This document shows positions 43,080 to 51,968 of a stretch of 64,000 nucleotides of DNA, piece after piece. The translations under genes were made by a program, and so were the position numbers. The notes under the pieces were generated by a model. The model was not told the DNA's origin. It made no database searches and saw nothing but the letters and a program-made list of their open reading frames with translations. The first letter of the stretch is position 1, and every line of letters begins with the position of its first letter. This stretch comes from Sinorhizobium arboris LMG 14919 (GTDB taxonomy: Bacteria; Pseudomonadota; Alphaproteobacteria; Rhizobiales; Rhizobiaceae): the NCBI RefSeq assembly GCF_000427465.1, contig NZ_ATYB01000014.1, positions 1,635,570 to 1,699,569 on the forward strand. Direction: 5' to 3'.

Positions 43080-43200
43080 GGGTGATGGAGCAGCACAGGT
43101 TCTCCTGGCGTGTCCTGGTGCGGCAGATGTTCCCTCCCTCATCTGCATGCGATGCGCCCTCCTAGCCTCGCTTGTCGATCGACCAGCGAGGCTTTTTTTG
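43080..43200 (+). ncRNA. Candidate trans-acting small RNA with anti-Shine-Dalgarno loops
   Basis: In a 531-base gap between convergent genes there is a strong plus-strand terminator (43164-43199) with no gene before it. Upstream are two hairpins. Hairpin 1 pairs GCACAGG (43093-43099) with CCTGGTGC (43114-43121). Hairpin 2 pairs GCAGATG (43123-43129) with CATCTGC (43140-43146) around a loop containing CCCTCCC. A second unpaired GCCCTCCT lies at 43156-43163. Loops complementary to ribosome binding sites are a feature of alphaproteobacterial sRNAs of the 'CCUCCUCCC' type. No promoter was identified, so the 5' end is a guess. The rest of the gap shows nothing else. Confidence 0.6.
43164..43199 (+). 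terminator. Strong terminator of the candidate small RNA
   Basis: AGCCTCGCT and AGCGAGGCT form a perfect 9-bp stem. Its interior contains the palindrome GTCGATCGAC, so the stem is nearly continuous. It is followed by six T. It is too far from the DUF922 stop (410 bases) to be that gene's natural end. Confidence 0.88.
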
Positions 43201-43284
43201 CGTTCACGGCGCCGAACATCAGGACACGGGCTGCCATCAGATCGACGGAAGGCAGCTGGGCTATCGGAACAGGCGATTAGCCGA

Positions 43285-43605
43285 TCAGGCCTGGCGCTCC
43301 GGAACATGAACGACGAGCCCGTCCAGAGCTTCGCTCATCTTGATCTGACAGGAGAGACGCGAGGTCGGACGCACGTCGTAGGCGAAGTCCAGCATATCCT
43401 CTTCCATCGCTTCGGGTGCGCCGACCTGGGCCGCCCAGGCCTCGTCGACATAGACATGACAGGTCGCGCAGGCGCAAGCGCCGCCGCATTCCGCTTCGAT
43501 CCCGGGGACCGAATTGCGAACCGCATTCTCCATGACCGTGGAGCCGTTCTCGACATCGAGTTCGTGGCGCACGCCGTCAAAGGCTACGATCGTAAGTTTT
43601 GTCAT
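43285..43605 (-). CDS. [2Fe-2S] ferredoxin, adrenodoxin type
   Basis: The product has 106 residues. The cluster ligands are Cys40, Cys46 and Cys49 (C-x5-C-x2-C in [12 protein letters not shown]) and Cys86 in RLSCQI, the arrangement of vertebrate-type/adrenodoxin-like ferredoxins that donate electrons to P450s or to cluster assembly. Its gene stands alone; no isc/suf or P450 gene is adjacent, so the partner is unknown. GAAAGAGAA precedes the ATG. Confidence 0.93.
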   Translation of the reverse strand: MTKLTIVAFDGVRHELDVENGSTVMENAVRNSVPGIEAECGGACACATCHVYVDEAWAAQVGAPEAMEEDMLDFAYDVRPTSRLSCQIKMSEALDGLVVHVPERQA

Positions 43606-43793
43606 TTCTCTTTCCGGAACGAATTGAGGGGGCCGGGCTGGCGCCGGGCTTGCTCGTACTAGGCGTGCCCCGGCTTTGAATCAGGGCACGTCTTCCAACA
43701 AATCAGCCAATCAGTCAACATGATGCGGCCCATCCGCACAGCCGCAAATTGCCGCGGCGGCTGGGCAGATCGCGTTTGATAACCGGTCTCAAA

Positions 43794-43837
43794 GCATCTC
43801 GGCCATATGCGCAGCGGTTTCGGGACGACGACATGCA
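43794..43837. repeat. Palindromic intergenic repeat (RIME-like), degenerate copy
   Basis: On the minus strand this reads GCATGTCGTCGTCCCGAAAC then CGCTGCGCA and a decayed right arm ending GAGATGC. The left arm and centre match the copy at 27341-27397. It lies between the HPt gene and the ferredoxin gene, a 288-base stretch with no other signal. Confidence 0.5.
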
Positions 43838-43893
43838 CGATGCCGACAAGCTGCTGCAACGACCCTTGCGCGCCTGACAAGACGCGCTTCAGG

Positions 43894-44262
43894 TCAGCGG
43901 CAGAGCTTTAGAACGAAGAGTTCCGCTTCGAGAACGGCGGCGGCGAGAGCGCTCTGCAGTCCGGCGTCCTCGGGGCACTTTTCGATCGCAGCTGCAGCCT
44001 CGGCGACCGCGACGGCGCCGACCGCGAGAGCCGCCCCCTTCAGGCGATGGGCCTCCTGGCCACGGGCCTCTGCATCACGCTCCGCCATCTGGGCCATCGC
44101 CTGGCGCGCCTGACGTGCAAAGAGCGTGAGCACTTCGATCTCGAGCATCTTGTCGCCCATCGTCTGCCTGTAGAGGTGAGCAAGGTCGATAGGGTTCTTG
44201 CCAGAAGGAATGCTGTTTCCGGGGTTGTCCGGTATCTCGAAGGCAATCTTGAGTGCCGCCAT
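43894..44262 (-). CDS. HPt-domain phosphotransfer protein
   Basis: The product has 122 residues. The phosphorylated His is His72 in EAHRLKGAALAVGA, within a four-helix HPt domain covering most of the chain (about 25-120). HPt proteins relay phosphate between hybrid kinases and response regulators. It is a lone HPt protein with no kinase or receiver domain. The ATG at 44262 is preferred because the longer frame to 44361 starts in a region with no ribosome site. It is divergent from the giant growth-pole gene. Confidence 0.85.
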   Translation of the reverse strand: MAALKIAFEIPDNPGNSIPSGKNPIDLAHLYRQTMGDKMLEIEVLTLFARQARQAMAQMAERDAEARGQEAHRLKGAALAVGAVAVAEAAAAIEKCPEDAGLQSALAAAVLEAELFVLKLCR

Positions 44263-44387
44263 GGGCTCGTTTCCTACAATCGATTTCGCATAAACAATCG
44301 CACCGTTTTCAGACAGGATTATCGGTGCGCGGCACTGCCATTGACCTAAAACGCGGCGCAAAGGAGGCAGAAAAATTGAGGAGATGG

Positions 44388-44462
44388 TTAACGGCCATTA
44401 AACCGGCTGATTCCCTTGGCTTTTCCGGCCACAAGGCCGAGTTTCCGTTAAGAAATCATTAG
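44388..44462. promoter_or_regulatory. Two CtrA-like motifs between the HPt gene and rgsE
   Basis: TTAA-N7-TTAG (44448-44462) is one base from the CtrA consensus TTAA-N7-TTAA, and TTAA-N6-TTAA (44388-44401) has the right half-sites but a spacer one base short. Both lie in the 503-base gap between the divergent HPt gene and rgsE, which holds no gene. Such half-sites also occur by chance, so this is only a candidate. Confidence 0.3.
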
Positions 44463-44765
44463 GATTTTAATGAATGCGGAACGCTCATAATTGTAAGAGC
44501 CCGGCTAATGTGTCACTACGATACGATTAGGAACGGGTCTGTATATGAAAATGGCAACTGTTCCGGTGGATAAGCTGCGTCCCACGGTGTCGCAGGGCAT
44601 AGGCTGCGGCTATCCATCGAGGCGATGCAATGGGTGATCGGTCGGGCCCGGCTTCCTTGCGAAGCTCGGACCTTGCGGTCACCGCCCTGGTTCGGATGTT
44701 CCGCTGGGCACCTGGCGGCACAGGAAGACGGCCATCATCGGGCAATAGTAGTGAGGCGTAACCGT

Positions 44766-47700
44766 ATGGCGACGAAGAAGACCAACGAGTCGATCGACGA
44801 AAAGGCATTCCAGGCGCTGGAAGCTGCCCTGAAGATCGACTTTGACGACCTGAAGTCGGCCTTGAAGGACGAGACTTCCCTGGACGAGCCGGACGAGAGC
44901 GTGTCCGAGCCCGGCAGGCAGGCTGCCGGATCCGCTGAGGCCCGCGCCGCACGAGCCCAACAGGAAGCTCAGAAGCCCGCACACAGCACCGAGGCGCCGC
45001 GCAGTTTTGCGAGCGAGATGGCGCCGAAGCAGCCTCCGCTGGCGCCCGCCAACGACGACACGCGCAAGTCTCCCGCCGCCATGCTGCGCTCGCTGGAGGT
45101 GCGCTCCAGCCGCGCGGCGATCCGGGTCGCAGCGATCGTCTCGCTGTTCTGGACGGTCGCCGGACTTGGCGTCGCCCACCTTCTCTATGCGCCGGAGATT
45201 TGGCAGATTCGCTCTCTCGGCGACCTGGCGGCAATGCCTGGAACGATCGGTGTTCTTCTCGGCATCGCCCTGCCCGTCATGCTCTTCTTCTCCTTCGCGA
45301 TCATGATCGCGCGCTCTCAGGAACTGCGCAGCGCCGCGCGGTCGATGGCCGAGGTCGCGATGCGGCTCGCCGAGCCGGAAACCAATGCGGCCGACCGCGT
45401 AATGACGGTCGGCCAGGCCGTACGCCGCGAAGTCTCGGCGATGAACGAGGGCATAGAGCGCACCATCGCCCGGGCAACCGAGCTCGAAGCGCTGGTGCAT
45501 TCCGAAGTCAGCGCACTTGAGCGCAGCTACAGCGAAAACGAGCTGCGCGTCCGCACGCTCGTCCAGGAGCTCGGCCTCGAACGCGAAGCGATCATCGGCC
45601 ATTCGGAGCGGATCCGCACGGCTATCGCCGGCGCACATACCAAGCTGAGGGACGACCTTGAGACGGCGAGCGAGGACATCGCGTCGCGTATCGCCGTTTC
45701 GGGCGAAGCCTTCGCTTCGCTCATCGATACGCGGGCCGCGGCACTTACCGACAAATCGGACCATGCGCTCGAAAACCTCAGCACCATGCTGACCACCCGG
45801 ACCGACGCGTTGCTTTCGGGCCTGACGACCGCCGGAGTGGCGCTCAGCAACGAGTTCGACGCGCGTCTCGATGCGCTCAGCGAGAACCTGACGCAGCGCG
45901 GCGAGCAGTTGCTCAGCCAGTTCGAAACCCGCGCGTCCACGCTCGATGCGAATACCGAGAAGCTCAACGCCGCCCTGAACGAACGCGCCCGTCAACTCAA
46001 CGAGACGCTGATCGCCCGGACGCGTGACCTCAATGAAAGCCTCCGGATCGGTCAGGAGGCGATTTCCGGCGGCCTCGACGACGTGCTTTCCTCGCTCAAC
46101 TCGGCACTTGACGAAAAGGGTGCGAGTTTCCGCCAGAGCCTCAAATCGAGCGCGGACGACGCAATCATGGACCTCGATCTGCGCGGTGGCTTTTTCGAGG
46201 AGAAGCTGCAAACGACGGTCGGCCAACTGGCAAGCGCTTTCGACGAACGCTTCCACGAGTTTGCAAGCGCCTTCGACAAGCGGGCCAGCCAGCTCGATAC
46301 GAAGCTCATGGAAAGCCTCCATCGGATCAACGAGACCGTTTCGGGCGGCTCGGAGGCGATCGGTGGGGCGCTTGACAGCAGCGTAGACAAGATCAGTTCG
46401 GCGCTCTCCGATCAGTCGCTCACCCTGGCAACGGCGCTCGGCGCGACGCAGGACTTCATCGAAGAGACGATCGGTAGCCGCACCTCCGAACTCAGCAATC
46501 TGGTCGGCAACGCCCACAACCGCATCGAGAGCGTCCTTTCGGACAAGACGGGCTCGCTGATGGGAGCCTTGACCGAAGCGCAGGCGCGCATCGAGAACGG
46601 CTTCGGCCAGCGCGCCGATGCGCTCGCCAACGCGCTGACGACGAGCGAACAACGCCTGACGGACGGGCTCGACTCCCGTACGTCCGCCTTCATCGAGGGC
46701 TTGCAGTCTGCTCACGCCCGCATCGAACAGACTCTCACCGGATCCACCGACGAGATCACCAGCGCGATCGCTGCAAGCCAGCACCGACTCGACAACACGC
46801 TTTCGGAACGTACCGCCGCGCTGTCAACCGCCCTCACCTCGGGAGCGAGCGTCATCGAAAGCACCGTCGGCGACACCGCAGACCGACTGGAGCGTGTTCT
46901 CTCCGAGCGCGGCCAGACGATCACCGAAGCGCTGTCGACGCAGACCGCAGCGCTCGACGGCGTGCTCGCCGAACGCGCGGCGCAAATCAACTCGACCATG
47001 TCGGCGCGCGCCAACGAAATGGCCGACTCGCTCAGCCGTCATGCCGAAGACGTCGCCGATAGCCTGACGTTCCGCGCCATGGCGGTAGCCGAGACCATGA
47101 CAGACCGCGTCGGCGAGATCGAAAACAAGCTTTCGCAGAGCGTGTCCGAAGTCGCGGAGAACCTGGGCGGTCGCGTCAGCCTGATCGCGGATACGCTCAC
47201 CGACACCAGCGCCCGCATCGCCGAGGACCTGAGCGGCCGCGTCGGCAAGATTTCGGAGACACTGGCCGGGACCAGCGCGGAGATCGCGGAAGCGCTTACC
47301 GCCCGCACGTCGGAAGCCACGGCTTCGCTTGCAGGAAAGGCCGCCGAGATCGAACAGACGCTCTCCGGCAGGGCCGAACACCTGCGCCACACTTTGACGA
47401 CGACGCACGAGCAGATCCGCTCGACGCTCGACGACAGGATCACGGCGATCAACCTCGCCGTCGGCCAGGGCCGCGAGCAGCTGGAAGAACTGCTGTCCGA
47501 CCAGTCGATGGCGATGGCGACGACGCTTGCAACCAGCGCCAGCATGCTGGAAATGTCACTCGAAGAGCGTCAGGCCTCGATTGCCGGAGCGATCGAGCGC
47601 AGCACCGAAGCGCTTGCCGCCCGCACGTCGGAAGCCACGGCTTCGCTTGCCAGCAAGGCCACCGAGATCGATCAGACGCTATCCGGCAAGGCCGCCCAGC

Positions 47701-50700
47701 TGCGCGACACGCTGGCGAACACGCATGAGCAATTGCGCTCGACGCTCGACGACCGCATCAACACCATCGACCTGACCGTCGGACAGGGCCGCGAGCGGCT
47801 GGAAGAGTTGCTGTCCGATCAATCGATCGCGATGGCCACCACTTTGGCGACCAGCGCCAGCATGCTGGAAATGTCGCTCGAGGAGCGTCAGGCATCCATC
47901 GCCGGTGCGATCGACCGCAGTGCCGAATCGCTCGACGCACGCATGCGCTCGACGACGGGCGAAATCGCCGAACGCCTGGCCGAAACAGCCGATCAGATCA
48001 GTCTCGCGGCCGACACGCTCACCAACCGCGTCGACATTTCCATCAGCGGCGTCAATAGCCGCCTTGACGAGACCGGCGCCCGGATCGAGACAAGCCTCGG
48101 CTCGCTCGAGGAGCGCATCCGCAGCAGCGTCGGCGATGTCGATGCCGTTCTCGGCGATACGGGCGCCCGCATCGAAACGAGTCTCGGCTCCCTCGAGGAG
48201 CGCATTCGCGACAGCGTCGGCAGCGTCAATGCCATCGTCGACAATGCCGGCCAGCGGATCGCCGACAGTCTCGGCGACCGCGCGGGCGAGATCGACCGGA
48301 TCAGCGAGGCTGCGGCAACGCGGATATCGACTGCGATCGAGGCCGGCACTGGCCGGATCGAAGAGCGTCTCGGCACGATGGATCGAGCCCTCAATATCGG
48401 CCTCGAGAACGTAAACCGTACGATCGAAGGGAAGGCTGCCGCGCTCGTCACCAGCTTGCGTGGTGCCGTCAGCGACGCCACTCAGGAGATCGACGCGGAG
48501 GCCGCCCGGTCGGCCGGGCTCCTGTCCAAGGCGGGCGCGGACTTCGCGGGCGCTCTGGCCGCGAGCAATGCCGAATTTGCATCTTCGATCGAGCAAACCG
48601 CATCGGCTACGGCCGCACGCCACGCTGATCTCGCCCGTTCGGTCACGGAAGCTGCGGAAACGGCGACGGCCCGTCTAGCCTCGACCAACAGCCAGATCGC
48701 AAGCCATGCCAAGAGCATCCAGCAGAGCCTGACCGATGCGGAGAAGGCGCTCGATGCGCGCGGCCAGTCCATCCGCAGCACGCTGGACGAAAGCACCCGC
48801 GAGCTCAACTCGATGCTCGCCGGGCGCTCGACGGAACTGTCACGTCTTCTCGACGAACAGGCTCGCCCGGTCATCGAACAATATGCCGCTACCGGCAAGG
48901 AGGCCGCAGAGCGCATCGCCGCGCTCACCCGTGAAAGCGCCGACCGCTTGCGTGCCGAAAATGCAGCGCTCGTCAACGCCATCACCGAACGGACCGGCGA
49001 GACGCTCGACGCCATCTCGTTGCGTGCGGAAGAGACCGCCAAAGCGATGAAGATGGTAGAGAACCGGCTGCAGTCGACGGCGCTGGGCCTGATCGACCAG
49101 CTCGCGTCAAGCAATTCGGCGATCGCCACAGTGATCGACCAGGCGAGCGGCAATCTCGGCGATATGGACCAGCGGCTCGAGGCGACGGCCGCACGGGTAT
49201 CGGAGACGGCGCGGCAAGCCTCCGACATGCTCTCCACCTCGACCCGCCTGATCGAAGGCAAAGTCGACAAGCTGTCGGACATTTCCTCTTCGACGCTATC
49301 GCAGATCGGCGGCATCGTCGGCCGCTTCGAAGACCATTCGAAGGTTCTCGGACAGGCTTCCGACCTCTTGGCTGCTGCCCAATCGAACCTGGTCAGCACG
49401 CTCGAAGAACGGCAGGACGCACTCAGGACGCTGTCCGTCGGCCTCGTCCAGCGCTCGGAAGAAATCGAGCGGACCATGAGGGCGCTCGAGGGCTTCGTCG
49501 ACGGCGCCTTCCAGCGCGCCGAGGAGCGCTCCGGCCAGGTCGCCGGCAATCTGCGCAGCGGTATACAGTCCTCCTTCGCCGATGTGGGCCGGCTGCTGTC
49601 GAACACCGAACAGCGGGCGACCGAAGCTGCCGAGGCGCTGCGCGATACGCTTGTCAAGGCAAGCGATGAAGCCGCTGCTTCCGTCGAAGGGGTCTTCTCG
49701 CAAGCCGAGGAACGCTCGCGCCAGATCGCCGACAGGCTGCGCTCCGGTGTCGAAACCTCTTTCGCCGATGCAAACACGACGCTGTCGCAAGTCGAAGGCC
49801 GCGCACTCAGCGCCTCCGAGGTCCTGCGGCAAGCGGTAGCCAAGGCTGGCGAGGAAGCCGGACAAGCGCTCGAAGGAGCGTTCGCGACCGCGGAAGAGCG
49901 TGCCAAGGACGCGGCATCGCGGCTGCGCGGCACCATCGGTGCTTCCGTCTCCGACGTCGAGCGCATGCTCGCGGACAGCGGCAAGAAGTCCGATGGCGTT
50001 GCCGCCCAGTTGCGCGAAGCCGTCCGCCAGGCGATCGAAGATGCGATCGGCCGCTTCAATGGCGCCACCGACGACATCCGTCGTTCCGCCGGGGAAATCC
50101 GCAAGGAACTCGACATGACGCGCGAAGAGTTGAAGCGCGGCGCCTTCGACCTTCCGGAAGAGGCCAAGGAAAACGCGGCAATGATGCGGCGTGCCGTTGG
50201 CGAGCAGATCAAGGCGCTGCAGGAGTTGTCCGAGATCATCGGCAAGTCTTCCTCGCAGCTCGAGGTCGCCCAGCCCGTTCGCCAGCCGGAAGCCCCCGCT
50301 GTCCCGGCCGCCCGCGTCGTCGCCCCACAAGCCGCCGCGCCGCAGCCGGCCGCGCCGCAGCCGGCTCCGAATGCGGCGCTGCGCGGAAGCCTGGGAATAG
50401 AGCAGGCCACCCGCCCGCTGCAGCCTGCCCGTCCGCCGGCAACTGAGGAACGCGCTGAAGAGGGCGGTGGCTGGATGCGCGATCTCCTGCGCGCCGCCTC
50501 TCGCGAGGAAGAGCCGGTGGTGGCAAGACCCCGGCAGACTGAGAGCCAGCCGGTTGCAAAAGCCGGCGACAGCCGCAACCCCCGCCACGTCGTCGAATCG
50601 CTGAATTCGCTCTCGGTGGACATCGCGCGTGCTATCGATCACGATGCCTCCGTCGAGCTTTGGCGGCGCTATCAGCGCGGCGAGCGCGACGTGTTCACAC

Positions 50701-50930
50701 GCCGCCTCTATACGCTGAAGGGGCAGCAGACCTTCGACGAGATCAAACGCAAATACGATCGCGAACCGGAGTTCCGCACCGCCGTCGACCGCTACATCGC
50801 CGATTTCGAGAAGCTGCTCGCCGATGTCGCACGCAACGACCCCGACAAGCGCATCACGCAGACCTATCTGACGTCCGATACGGGCAAGGTCTACACGATG
50901 CTCGCCCACGCGGCAGGACGCTTCAGCTGA
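44766..50930 (+). CDS. rgsE: Giant coiled-coil growth-pole protein (RgsE/GPR type)
   Basis: The product has 2054 residues. An acidic, disordered N terminus (1-110) precedes two membrane helices (about 117-140 and 160-182). Then comes a very long Ala/Ser/Thr/Glu/Arg-rich coiled coil (about 185-1840) with apolipoprotein-like repeats, a proline-rich linker (about 1840-1930) and a conserved helical C-terminal domain (SLNSLSVDIARAIDHDASVELWRRY to YTMLAHAAGRFS). This layout matches the Growth Pole Ring protein of Agrobacterium and RgsE of S. meliloti, which organise polar growth. Two tandem duplications are visible (47295-47930; 48072-48245). The ATG at 44766 follows GAGG. Confidence 0.85.
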   Translation: MATKKTNESIDEKAFQALEAALKIDFDDLKSALKDETSLDEPDESVSEPGRQAAGSAEARAARAQQEAQKPAHSTEAPRSFASEMAPKQPPLAPANDDTRKSPAAMLRSLEVRSSRAAIRVAAIVSLFWTVAGLGVAHLLYAPEIWQIRSLGDLAAMPGTIGVLLGIALPVMLFFSFAIMIARSQELRSAARSMAEVAMRLAEPETNAADRVMTVGQAVRREVSAMNEGIERTIARATELEALVHSEVSALERSYSENELRVRTLVQELGLEREAIIGHSERIRTAIAGAHTKLRDDLETASEDIASRIAVSGEAFASLIDTRAAALTDKSDHALENLSTMLTTRTDALLSGLTTAGVALSNEFDARLDALSENLTQRGEQLLSQFETRASTLDANTEKLNAALNERARQLNETLIARTRDLNESLRIGQEAISGGLDDVLSSLNSALDEKGASFRQSLKSSADDAIMDLDLRGGFFEEKLQTTVGQLASAFDERFHEFASAFDKRASQLDTKLMESLHRINETVSGGSEAIGGALDSSVDKISSALSDQSLTLATALGATQDFIEETIGSRTSELSNLVGNAHNRIESVLSDKTGSLMGALTEAQARIENGFGQRADALANALTTSEQRLTDGLDSRTSAFIEGLQSAHARIEQTLTGSTDEITSAIAASQHRLDNTLSERTAALSTALTSGASVIESTVGDTADRLERVLSERGQTITEALSTQTAALDGVLAERAAQINSTMSARANEMADSLSRHAEDVADSLTFRAMAVAETMTDRVGEIENKLSQSVSEVAENLGGRVSLIADTLTDTSARIAEDLSGRVGKISETLAGTSAEIAEALTARTSEATASLAGKAAEIEQTLSGRAEHLRHTLTTTHEQIRSTLDDRITAINLAVGQGREQLEELLSDQSMAMATTLATSASMLEMSLEERQASIAGAIERSTEALAARTSEATASLASKATEIDQTLSGKAAQLRDTLANTHEQLRSTLDDRINTIDLTVGQGRERLEELLSDQSIAMATTLATSASMLEMSLEERQASIAGAIDRSAESLDARMRSTTGEIAERLAETADQISLAADTLTNRVDISISGVNSRLDETGARIETSLGSLEERIRSSVGDVDAVLGDTGARIETSLGSLEERIRDSVGSVNAIVDNAGQRIADSLGDRAGEIDRISEAAATRISTAIEAGTGRIEERLGTMDRALNIGLENVNRTIEGKAAALVTSLRGAVSDATQEIDAEAARSAGLLSKAGADFAGALAASNAEFASSIEQTASATAARHADLARSVTEAAETATARLASTNSQIASHAKSIQQSLTDAEKALDARGQSIRSTLDESTRELNSMLAGRSTELSRLLDEQARPVIEQYAATGKEAAERIAALTRESADRLRAENAALVNAITERTGETLDAISLRAEETAKAMKMVENRLQSTALGLIDQLASSNSAIATVIDQASGNLGDMDQRLEATAARVSETARQASDMLSTSTRLIEGKVDKLSDISSSTLSQIGGIVGRFEDHSKVLGQASDLLAAAQSNLVSTLEERQDALRTLSVGLVQRSEEIERTMRALEGFVDGAFQRAEERSGQVAGNLRSGIQSSFADVGRLLSNTEQRATEAAEALRDTLVKASDEAAASVEGVFSQAEERSRQIADRLRSGVETSFADANTTLSQVEGRALSASEVLRQAVAKAGEEAGQALEGAFATAEERAKDAASRLRGTIGASVSDVERMLADSGKKSDGVAAQLREAVRQAIEDAIGRFNGATDDIRRSAGEIRKELDMTREELKRGAFDLPEEAKENAAMMRRAVGEQIKALQELSEIIGKSSSQLEVAQPVRQPEAPAVPAARVVAPQAAAPQPAAPQPAPNAALRGSLGIEQATRPLQPARPPATEERAEEGGGWMRDLLRAASREEEPVVARPRQTESQPVAKAGDSRNPRHVVESLNSLSVDIARAIDHDASVELWRRYQRGERDVFTRRLYTLKGQQTFDEIKRKYDREPEFRTAVDRYIADFEKLLADVARNDPDKRITQTYLTSDTGKVYTMLAHAAGRFS
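47295..47930 (+). repeat. Tandem 318-bp duplication inside rgsE
   Basis: Two adjacent copies (47295-47612 and 47613-47930) encode residues 844-949 and 950-1055. Long runs are almost identical at DNA level, for example GCCCGCACGTCGGAAGCCAC and ACCAGCGCCAGCATGCTGGA in both. The protein units both start LxARTSEATASLA and end LEERQASIAGAIxRS. The remaining similarity indicates a fairly recent duplication or ongoing gene conversion. Confidence 0.85.
48072..48245 (+). repeat. Tandem 87-bp repeat inside rgsE
   Basis: Two copies of a 29-residue unit beginning TGARIETSLGSLEERIR lie side by side (from residue 1103), followed by a decayed third unit (AGQRIADSLGDRAGEID). The unit length is compatible with four heptads plus one residue of coiled coil. 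Confidence 0.75.
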
Positions 50931-50954
50931 TTTCGGAAAGCAACCGCCCTTCAG

Positions 50955-50984
50955 GAACGGCCTCGTCGCAAGACGGGGCCGTTC
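50955..50984 (+). terminator. Hairpin terminator after rgsE
   Basis: GAACGGCCTCGTC pairs with GACGGGGCCGTTC (13 bp including one G-T pair) around a GCAA loop. It lies 25 bases past the stop. The following bases (TGTATT) are only partly T-rich. Confidence 0.65.
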
Positions 50985-51139
50985 TGTATTGGAGCGACCG
51001 CCGGCTGCCCGCCCACTCGACTCTTTGACGTCAGGGGCCGCTGATGGGAAACTGCTTCCGTCGGGAATTGGTCAAATCAAAGCGAAACCAATCGCTGACG
51101 CCCATGAAGCCCTTCACGCGCAGCAGTCGGGAGGCTGAG

Positions 51140-51562
51140 ATGAAACCCCGGATAAAGGTCATTACGCTCGCCGTCGATGATCTTGAAAGGTCCCTCGCCT
51201 TTTATCGTGACGGCATGGGGCTGCCGACAAAGGGAATCGTCGGCGACCAGTACGAAGACGGAGCCGTCGCCTTTTTCCACATGGGGGACGATCTGATATT
51301 GGCTCTCTTCCCCGCCACGTCGCTTTCCAGAGACGCCGGCATCGAAGTGACGCAGGCGCGGATTGGTGCGGTATCGATCGGGCATATAGTGAATTCGAGG
51401 GAGGAAGTCGATGCGGTGATGGCGCAGGCCGCAAGCGCAGGCGCGGTTATTGCGAACCCGGCCCGCGACCGCTTCTGGGGCGGATATTCCGGCTACTTCC
51501 ATGATCCGGACGGCCACCTCTGGGAGATCGCCTGGAATCCGGAATGGACCTTGGCCGAATAA
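51140..51562 (+). CDS. VOC-family (glyoxalase-like) protein
   Basis: The product has 140 residues with the two beta-alpha-beta-beta-beta units of the vicinal oxygen chelate fold (KVITLAVDDLERSLAFYRDGMGLPTKG and GAVIANPARDRFWGGYSGYFHDPDGHLWEIAWNP). His in DPDGHLWE and Glu in LWEIAWN are the usual metal-site positions. The substrate is unknown; relatives include glyoxalase I, dioxygenases and antibiotic resistance proteins. GGGAGG lies before the ATG at 51140, which settles the start against longer frames. The 406 bases after it hold only the petC terminator. Confidence 0.85.
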   Translation: MKPRIKVITLAVDDLERSLAFYRDGMGLPTKGIVGDQYEDGAVAFFHMGDDLILALFPATSLSRDAGIEVTQARIGAVSIGHIVNSREEVDAVMAQAASAGAVIANPARDRFWGGYSGYFHDPDGHLWEIAWNPEWTLAE

Positions 51563-51904
51563 GTCGGCGGCTCGACATGACGATGCGGCGGGCGCCGTTT
51601 CGAGTTCAGCCGCGCAAACGCCGGCAGCTACCCGTCGAGTTCCTCGCGCCGACACCCTTGCTGTTCAGTCACATCGCGATGCCCGGATCGGGCTAAATCA
51701 TGAGGGCGACCCTCCTCCGACAGATTTGGGCGGCTTGCGCACGGAAGACCGCACACACTCTTCCTCGTCCAGATCCAGCCTTCGCCTGGCGGTTCCCATC
51801 GCCAGGCTCGCCGAGGACATGCACCTGCAATTCACCCCGGCCGGCACACAGCGGCCAAGACGACCTCCGTTGCGGCATTACGCGCAATGCCCGGCGCCTA
51901 ACGG

Positions 51905-51929
51905 AAAAAGCCCCGGATAGACCGGGGCT
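51905..51929 (-). terminator. Rho-independent terminator of petA-petB-petC
   Basis: AGCCCCGG pairs with CCGGGGCT around a five-base loop, and on the minus strand it is followed by TTTTCC. It lies about 40 bases past the petC stop. Confidence 0.8.
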
Positions 51930-51968
51930 CTGTCGGTGATCTCGAGGCTGGCTATGCCAGCATAGGGA

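Noticed and set aside
43659..43880. Possible 73-residue gene between the ferredoxin and HPt genes
   Set aside because: Its coding sequence runs through the palindromic repeat at 43794-43837, and part of its translation resembles the translated repeat at 27.3 kb, so it is repeat-derived rather than a gene.
44679..46784. Open frame of 701 codons antisense to the 5' part of rgsE
   Set aside because: The plus-strand coiled-coil gene has clear domains and ribosome site. The antisense frame follows codon periodicity of the real gene and has no motif.
48482..50623. Open frame of 713 codons antisense to rgsE
   Set aside because: Serine- and arginine-rich antisense product with no domain; explained by the GC-rich codons of the real gene.
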